Below are positions 7,101 to 11,031 of a stretch of 11,031 nt of DNA, piece after piece. Location: positions 1-11,031 of the forward strand of contig DATMGD010000070.1 in the NCBI GenBank assembly GCA_035555855.1. Direction: 5' to 3'. The notes under the pieces were generated by a model. The model was not told the DNA's origin, searched no databases, and worked only from the letters and a program-made list of their open reading frames with translations. Positions within the stretch are counted from its first letter, which is position 1. The number at the start of each line of letters is the position of its first letter. Both the position numbers and the translations under genes were made by a program. This DNA is from Palsa-892 sp035555855. GTDB lineage: Bacteria; Pseudomonadota; Alphaproteobacteria; Rhizobiales; Xanthobacteraceae.

Positions 7101-7869
7101 CGTCGCGCAGCCGCGCAAGATCATCTCGGCGCCGACCTGGTCGGGGTTGGAATCCGAGAAGGTCTGCTACAATGCCGGCTACACCAACGTCCACGAATTG
7201 ATCCCGTGGCGTACGCTCACCGGGCGTCAGCAGCTTTATCAGGATCATTTGTGGATGCGCGCTTTTGGCGAAGGGCTCTGCGTCTATCGCCCACCGGTCG
7301 ATCTCAAGGCCGTGAAGCCGATGATCGACCGGAAGCCCAACGGCGAGAAGCAGATCGTCCTCAACTTCATCACGCCGCATCAGAAGTGGGGCATCCACTC
7401 TACCTATACTGACAATCTCCTGATGCTGACGCTGTCGCGCGGTGGGCCGATTGTCTGGATCAGTGAGGTCGACGCGAAAAAAGTCGGCATCGAAGATAAC
7501 GACTGGATCGAGGCTTACAACTCGAACGGCGCGCTTTCCGCACGCGCCGTCGTCTCGCAGCGCGTGAAGGAGGGCATGTGCCTGATGTATCACGCGCAGG
7601 AGAAGATCGTGAACGTGCCGGGCTCGGAAGTCACCGGACAGCGCGGCGGCATTCATAACTCGGTGACGCGCATCGTGGTGAAGCCGACGCACATGATCGG
7701 CGGCTACGCGCAGCTCGCCTATGGCTTCAACTATTACGGCACCATCGGCACCAATCGCGACGAATTCGTGATTGTGCGCAAGATGTCGAAAGTTGACTGG
7801 CTCGATCAGCCGAACGCCGAACAACCCGAACCGATGGCGGTTGCGCCAAAGATGGAGGCCGCAGAATGA
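4105..7869 (+). CDS. narG: Respiratory nitrate reductase, alpha (catalytic, Mo-bisMGD) subunit
   Basis: A 1254-residue catalytic subunit that reduces nitrate to nitrite at the cytoplasmic face of the inner membrane, close to the E. coli length (about 1247). Ligands of the FS0 [4Fe-4S] cluster are H50, C54, C58 and C93, the His-plus-three-Cys pattern typical of NarG. D222, in YDWYCDLPP, aligns with the molybdenum-ligating aspartate. Sequence similarity to E. coli NarG, as I recall it, runs to the C-terminal molybdopterin-dinucleotide domain (GFNYYGTIGTNRDEF). The start is ATG 4105, with AGGAGG (4093-4098) 6 nt upstream, overlapping the narK stop; the frame is open well upstream, but that stretch lies within narK. 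The N-terminus (MSHFLDRLMFFRRV) corresponds to the remnant Tat-like region of cytoplasmic NarG; it has an Arg pair but no hydrophobic stretch, so export is not expected. The stop overlaps narH. Confidence 0.98.
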   Translation: MSHFLDRLMFFRRVSEPYADGHGITTSENRDWEDGYRKRWQHDKIVRSTHGVNCTGSCSWKIYVKGGIVTWETQQTDYPRTRPELPNHEPRGCSRGASYSWYLYSGNRAKYPLVRSRLLKLWRDARRTQTPVAAWKSIVENPEKRAAYVQKRGLGGFVRATWDEVTEIIGAANAYTIKRYGPDRIIGFSPIPAMSMVSYAAGSRYLSLIGGVCMSFYDWYCDLPPSSPQTWGEQTDVPESADWYNSGFLILWGSNVPQTRTPDAHFYTEARYRGAKSVVICPDYSEASKFADLWISVKQGTDAALAMAMGHVILREFHLDRQVPYFSDYVRQYSDMPFLVRLVKSGDHLVPERLARASDFAGEFGESNNPEWKTVAYDETTDKLVVPQGSVGFRWGEKGKWNLEEKDAKGRDTKLRLSLWSNKDEFADVAFPYFGNREHDHFAGTDHPSVLPRRIPVKRLRMKDGEVLVATVFDLLAANYGIDRGFGGKHVAKSYDDNVPYTPAWAEKITGVPRDQIITVAREFALNAEKTNGRSMIIIGAAMNHWYHCDMNYRGAINMLVMCGCVGQSGGGWSHYVGQEKLRPQSGWLPLAFALDWCRPPRQQNSTSFFYAHTDQWRYETLGIDEVISPTAPKGDWSGTFIDYNVRAERMGWLPTAPQLRQNSLDIASKAAAAGMEPKDYVARGLKSGELQMACEDPDHPDNWPRNMFVWRSNILGSSGKGHEYFLKHLLGTTHGVQGKDLGETGHQKPQEVAWHDDAPKGKLDLLVTLDFRMSTTCVYSDIVLPTATWYEKNDLNTSDMHPFIHPLSAAVDPVWECKSDWEIYKAIAKQFSKVAPEVLGVEKDVVLSPIQHDTAGEIAQAIDVKDWKKGEIEPIPGKTMPAVAVVERDYPNIYKCYTALGPLMSKLGNAVKGMAWNTEHEVDLLKRLNGEVTDVGTTQGMAKIDSDIDATEVILMLAPETNGEVAVKAWEALSKTTGRDHTHLATPKEDEKIRFRDVVAQPRKIISAPTWSGLESEKVCYNAGYTNVHELIPWRTLTGRQQLYQDHLWMRAFGEGLCVYRPPVDLKAVKPMIDRKPNGEKQIVLNFITPHQKWGIHSTYTDNLLMLTLSRGGPIVWISEVDAKKVGIEDNDWIEAYNSNGALSARAVVSQRVKEGMCLMYHAQEKIVNVPGSEVTGQRGGIHNSVTRIVVKPTHMIGGYAQLAYGFNYYGTIGTNRDEFVIVRKMSKVDWLDQPNAEQPEPMAVAPKMEAAE

Positions 7870-9386
7870 AAGTCCGCGCACAAATCGCAATGGTGCTGAA
7901 CCTCGACAAGTGCATCGGGTGTCACACCTGCTCAGTCACCTGCAAGAACGTGTGGACCAACCGCGAAGGCATGGAATACGCTTGGTTCAACAACGTCGAA
8001 ACGAAACCGGGTGTCGGTTATCCGAAGGATTGGGAAAACCAGAATCGCTGGAACGGCGGCTGGAAGCGTAAGGCGAACGGCAAGATCGAACCGCGGATCG
8101 GCGCCAAGTGGCGCGTCTTGGCGAATATCTTCGCCAATCCCGATTTGCCGCAGATCGACGACTACTACGAGCCGTTCACCTTCGACTACGAGCACCTGCA
8201 GAAGGCTCCGGAAATGCCAGCCTTCCCGACGGCGCGCCCGCGTTCGCTGATCACCGGCGAGCGCATCGAAAAAATCCAGTGGGGCCCGAATTGGGAAGAG
8301 ATCCTCGGCGGCGAATTTTCAAAACGCTCCGCCGACTACAATTTCGAAGGCGTGCAGAAAGATATCTACGGCCAGTTTGAAAACACCTTTATGATGTATC
8401 TGCCGCGTCTGTGCGAGCACTGCCTCAATCCGGCATGCGTCGCGGCCTGTCCGTCCGGCGCGATCTATAAGCGCGAGGAAGACGGCATCGTGCTGATCGA
8501 CCAAGATAAGTGCCGCGGCTGGCGCATGTGCGTCTCCGGCTGCCCGTACAAGAAGATTTATTACAACTGGTCGAGCGGAAAATCCGAGAAGTGCATCTTC
8601 TGCTATCCGCGCATCGAATCTGGCCAGCCGACGGTCTGTTCGGAAACTTGCGTCGGCCGTATCCGCTATCTCGGCGTCATGCTTTATGACGCCGACCGCA
8701 TCGAAGAGGCGGCGAGCGTTCCCGGAGAGGAGGATCTCTATGAAGCGCAGCTCGGCATCTTCCTTGACCCGAACGACCCGGCAGTGATCGCGCAGGCGCG
8801 CGCCGACGGCATCCCGGAGAACTGGCTAGAGGGCGCGCGCCGCTCGCCGGTGTGGAAAATGGCGATGCAGTGGAAGGTGGCGTTTCCGCTGCATCCGGAA
8901 TACCGCACGCTGCCGATGGTCTGGTACGTGCCGCCGCTCTCGCCGATCCAGTCGGCGTCGGCCGCCGGCAAGATCGGCCATGACGGCGAGATGCCGGATG
9001 TGCGTTCGCTTCGTATCCCACTGCAATATCTCGCGAATTTGCTTACAGCCGGGAAGGAAGAGCCGGTTGCGCTCAGCCTCGAGCGGATGCTGGCGATGCG
9101 TGCCTATATGCGTGCGAAGACCATCGATGGCGTGATCGACGAAAATATTGCTCGCCGCGTCGGCCTGACGAGTCTCGCGATCGAGGAGATGTACCAGGTG
9201 ATGGCGATCGCGAATTACGAAGATCGCTTCGTGATCCCGACCGCGCATCGCGAACTTGGCGAGGACGCTTACAATTTGCGCGGCTCGTGCGGGTTCTCGT
9301 TCGGTAATGGCTGCTCCGGCGGCGCGACCGAGACCAACCTGTTCGGCACGCCGAAGAAAGCGAAAACCCCGATGGAGGTTGTGTGA
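7866..9386 (+). CDS. narH: Respiratory nitrate reductase, beta (Fe-S electron transfer) subunit
   Basis: A 506-residue cytoplasmic subunit that carries electrons from the NarI hemes to NarG. Four cysteine groups are visible: C16, C19, C22, C26; C183, C186, C191, C195; C216, C222, C226; and C243, C246, C258, C262. The third group has W219 where a fourth cysteine would sit (CRGWRMC), the known NarH signature for a [3Fe-4S] centre; the others supply three [4Fe-4S] clusters. As usual in ferredoxin-like folds, ligands from the first and last groups, and from the middle two, are shared between clusters. The start is ATG 7866, with GGAGG (7854-7858) 7 nt upstream, overlapping the narG stop as ATGA. 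The C-terminus (positively charged and glycine-rich, ending TPMEVV) is ordinary for the family. The stop shares one base with the narJ start. Confidence 0.98.
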   Translation: MKVRAQIAMVLNLDKCIGCHTCSVTCKNVWTNREGMEYAWFNNVETKPGVGYPKDWENQNRWNGGWKRKANGKIEPRIGAKWRVLANIFANPDLPQIDDYYEPFTFDYEHLQKAPEMPAFPTARPRSLITGERIEKIQWGPNWEEILGGEFSKRSADYNFEGVQKDIYGQFENTFMMYLPRLCEHCLNPACVAACPSGAIYKREEDGIVLIDQDKCRGWRMCVSGCPYKKIYYNWSSGKSEKCIFCYPRIESGQPTVCSETCVGRIRYLGVMLYDADRIEEAASVPGEEDLYEAQLGIFLDPNDPAVIAQARADGIPENWLEGARRSPVWKMAMQWKVAFPLHPEYRTLPMVWYVPPLSPIQSASAAGKIGHDGEMPDVRSLRIPLQYLANLLTAGKEEPVALSLERMLAMRAYMRAKTIDGVIDENIARRVGLTSLAIEEMYQVMAIANYEDRFVIPTAHRELGEDAYNLRGSCGFSFGNGCSGGATETNLFGTPKKAKTPMEVV

Positions 9387-10108
9387 TGGATAAGACCTTC
9401 AAGGCGCTCTCGGTGCTTCTGAATTATCCGACTGACGAGCTTGCGGCAGCAACCGGCGAGATCAGTGAAGTGCTGGAAAACGACGCACGTATTCCGGCGC
9501 CGATCAAGCAGCGGTTGCACAAGCTCGTCGCCGAACTCACCAGCGACGATCGCTACGACCTGCAGGAGCGCTACGTCCTTCTGTTCGATCGCACGCGCTC
9601 GCTATCGCTGCATCTGTTCGAGCATGTGCATGGCGAGGGCCGCAATCGCGGTCAGGCGATGATCGATCTCATGCAGATGTACGACAGGCACGGGCTCGAG
9701 ATCGACGCGCGCGAACTGCCGGACTTCATCCCGATCTTCCTCGAATATGTTGCGCTGCTGCCGGAAGCCGAAGCGCGCGAGCTGCTCGCGCAGCCAGCGC
9801 ACATTTTCGCGGCGCTCGCCGAGCGGCTTCGCAAGCGTAGCTCGAGGTACGAGGCGGTATTCCGCGCATTGGTGGCTCTGGCGACTGTCGAACTCGACGA
9901 AGAGGTCATTTCGACGCTGCTCGAAATGCCCGATCCCGACGCCGGCGATCTCAAGGCGCTTGATGCCGCCTGGGAAGATCAGCCGGTCGATTTCGGCCTT
10001 GGCGCGAACGGCTGCAAGGATGAAATCGTCGCCAAGGTCCGCGCCGGCCGCCGGCCAGCGCCGGGCGTCGAAACGAAGTCACACCGTCCGGTCATTACCC
10101 GTTCGTGA
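9386..10108 (+). CDS. narJ: Nitrate reductase assembly chaperone (delta subunit)
   Basis: A 240-residue, mostly helical TorD/NarJ-family chaperone. It is not part of the final enzyme, but binds NarG and holds it until the molybdenum cofactor and FS0 cluster are inserted and the complex docks on NarI. The family core is clear: LFEHVHGEGRNRGQAM at about residues 77-92, and LPDFIPIFLEYV at about 112-123. The length matches E. coli NarJ. The start chosen is ATG 9386, with GGAGG (9374-9378) 7 nt upstream and a TGATG overlap with narH; a GTG three bases earlier is in frame but too close to the binding site. Seven bases separate its stop from the narI start. Confidence 0.95.
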   Translation: MDKTFKALSVLLNYPTDELAAATGEISEVLENDARIPAPIKQRLHKLVAELTSDDRYDLQERYVLLFDRTRSLSLHLFEHVHGEGRNRGQAMIDLMQMYDRHGLEIDARELPDFIPIFLEYVALLPEAEARELLAQPAHIFAALAERLRKRSSRYEAVFRALVALATVELDEEVISTLLEMPDPDAGDLKALDAAWEDQPVDFGLGANGCKDEIVAKVRAGRRPAPGVETKSHRPVITRS

Positions 10109-10115
10109 GGGCGTC

Positions 10116-10859
10116 ATGCGCGAGACACTGAACTACATCGTCTTCGGCTGGTATCCGTACTTCTGCCTGACGGTTTTCCTGCTCGGCAGCTTGGTGCGTT
10201 TCGATCGTGAGCAATACACTTGGCGCAGCGGCTCGAGCCAGCTCCTGCGCAAGCGCCAGCTCAGCTGGGGCTCGAATCTCTTTCATGTCGGCATCCTCGT
10301 CATCTTCATGGGTCATTTTGTCGGTCTCCTGACGCCGATCTACGTCTTCGATACGCTCGGCATCTCTCATACCTTCAAGCAATGGATGGCGATTGTGCTC
10401 GGCGGCGTTGCCGGCATTATGTGTTTCGTCGGCATTACGTTTCTCGTGCATCGCCGGCTGTTCGATTCACGCATCCGCAAAACGTCGTCGTTCGGCGATA
10501 TTGCTGTGCTGCTGTTGCTCTATGCGCAGCTCGTTCTCGGGCTTGCGACCATTCCGGTTTCGCTCGGCCACCTCGATGGCCACGAAATGGTGAAGTTCAT
10601 GAACTGGGCGCAGGGCATCCTCACGCTGCAGCCCGGCGTTTCGGCGCTGATCGTAGATGTTCATCCAGTCTTCAAGGCGCATCTCTTCCTCGGCATGACG
10701 ATTTTCCTCGTCTTCCCGTTCACTCGGCTCGTGCATGTGTGGAGCGCGCCGGTCTGGTACTTGGGTCGCCGCGGTTACCAAGTGGTGCGGACGAGGAAAC
10801 CGCTGAGGCAGGCGGAAGCGAGCCTCTACACTTCGAAACCTTTGACGCCTGCGGAGTGA
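10116..10859 (+). CDS. narI: Respiratory nitrate reductase, gamma (cytochrome b) subunit
   Basis: A 247-residue membrane anchor that oxidises quinol on the periplasmic side and passes electrons through two hemes b to NarH. Five membrane segments are seen at about 5-27, 52-72, 88-110, 126-146 and 185-205. The four heme-ligating histidines of E. coli NarI (56, 66, 187, 205) correspond to H57, H67, H189 and H207. The C-terminal cytoplasmic tail, with the WYLGRRGYQVVR segment, matches the family's contact region with NarGH. The start is ATG 10116, with GAGG (10107-10110) 5 nt upstream, straddling the narJ stop. The frame is open much further upstream inside narJ, but that extension has no NarI similarity. 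The isomerase gene follows after 3 bases. Confidence 0.97.
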   Translation: MRETLNYIVFGWYPYFCLTVFLLGSLVRFDREQYTWRSGSSQLLRKRQLSWGSNLFHVGILVIFMGHFVGLLTPIYVFDTLGISHTFKQWMAIVLGGVAGIMCFVGITFLVHRRLFDSRIRKTSSFGDIAVLLLLYAQLVLGLATIPVSLGHLDGHEMVKFMNWAQGILTLQPGVSALIVDVHPVFKAHLFLGMTIFLVFPFTRLVHVWSAPVWYLGRRGYQVVRTRKPLRQAEASLYTSKPLTPAE

Positions 10860-10862
10860 ACG

Positions 10863-11031
10863 ATGGTTCAGGTTGTCGACACTTCTTCACGCCCCCCGCT
10901 GCCGGAGCCTGCAATCGTTAGCGTCAATGGTATCGTCATTTCGCCCGAGCAAATCGCAAGTGAAATCCAGAACCATCCGGCGGCCAAACCGCAATTCGCC
11001 TGGCAGCAGGCGGCGCAGGCGCTGGTGATCC
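10863..11031 (+). CDS. PpiC-type peptidyl-prolyl cis-trans isomerase, 5' part (runs off right edge)
   Basis: Only the first 56 codons are present. ATG 10863 has GGAG (10853-10856) 6 nt upstream and lies 3 bases after narI, so it belongs to the operon. The visible N-terminus (IVSVNGIVISPEQIASEIQ, then a helix with WQQAAQALVI) resembles the helical entry region of SurA/PpiC/NifM-type isomerases; the catalytic parvulin domain would lie beyond the window. There is no signal peptide or membrane segment, suggesting a cytoplasmic protein. PpiC-like genes are known at the 3' end of nar operons in several proteobacteria, where a role in folding or maturing NarGHI is presumed. The family call rests on a short region and on context. 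Confidence 0.65.
   Translation, partial: MVQVVDTSSRPPLPEPAIVSVNGIVISPEQIASEIQNHPAAKPQFAWQQAAQALVI

Noticed and set aside
6601..7890. 429-codon open frame on the minus strand, opposite the 3' part of narG
   Set aside because: The same reasoning applies: a shadow of narG codon bias with no recognisable domain.
9747..10115. 123-codon upstream extension of the narI frame
   Set aside because: It lies inside narJ and has no membrane segments; ATG 10116 gives the standard NarI N-terminus.
1..11031. Search for CRISPR repeats, tRNA or rRNA genes, insertion sequence ends and phage genes
   Set aside because: I saw no spaced direct repeats, cloverleaf-like segment, transposase motif or terminal inverted repeats by eye.

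Overview
The window carries a complete respiratory nitrate reductase locus. A Crp/Fnr-family regulator gene on the minus strand diverges from a plus-strand operon for a fused nitrate/nitrite transporter (narK), the membrane-bound nitrate reductase NarGHI with its chaperone NarJ, and the first 56 codons of a PpiC-type peptidyl-prolyl isomerase. The fused NarK1-NarK2 transporter, the FNR-like regulator without Fe-S cysteines next to narK, and the GC-rich codon use point to a denitrifying or nitrate-respiring alphaproteobacterium, perhaps Rhizobiales. That assignment is an inference from gene arrangement, not from a marker gene.

Layout. Positions 1-150 (minus strand) hold what looks like the start of a small gene interrupted by a TGA codon, running off the left edge. 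Positions 218-389 hold a weakly supported small ORF behind a promoter-like sequence with a perfect TATAAT. Positions 390-469 show nothing clear. Positions 470-1162 (minus) encode the regulator. Positions 1163-1357 are an AT-rich divergent intergenic region with a 9/10 match to the FNR/Dnr box, a weaker second box 22 bp away, and a -10 sequence spaced for a class II FNR-type promoter. Positions 1358-10859 are narK-narG-narH-narJ-narI. The first four genes overlap at start/stop codons (ATGA, ATGA, TGATG), and narI and the isomerase gene follow after 7 and 3 bases. Position 10863 to the right edge is the partial isomerase gene.

How it works together. The two NarK halves would import nitrate with protons and exchange nitrate for nitrite across the inner membrane. 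NarI oxidises quinol with two hemes b, NarH passes electrons through four Fe-S clusters, and NarG reduces nitrate at Mo-bisMGD in the cytoplasm. NarJ, and probably the isomerase, assist assembly. The divergent regulator is the likely activator and may also control itself. All cofactor ligands I could check in NarG, NarH and NarI are present, so the enzyme looks intact. I found no wholly new system. The best second looks are the regulator with its operator arrangement, the operon-linked isomerase, and the interrupted or small genes at the left end.
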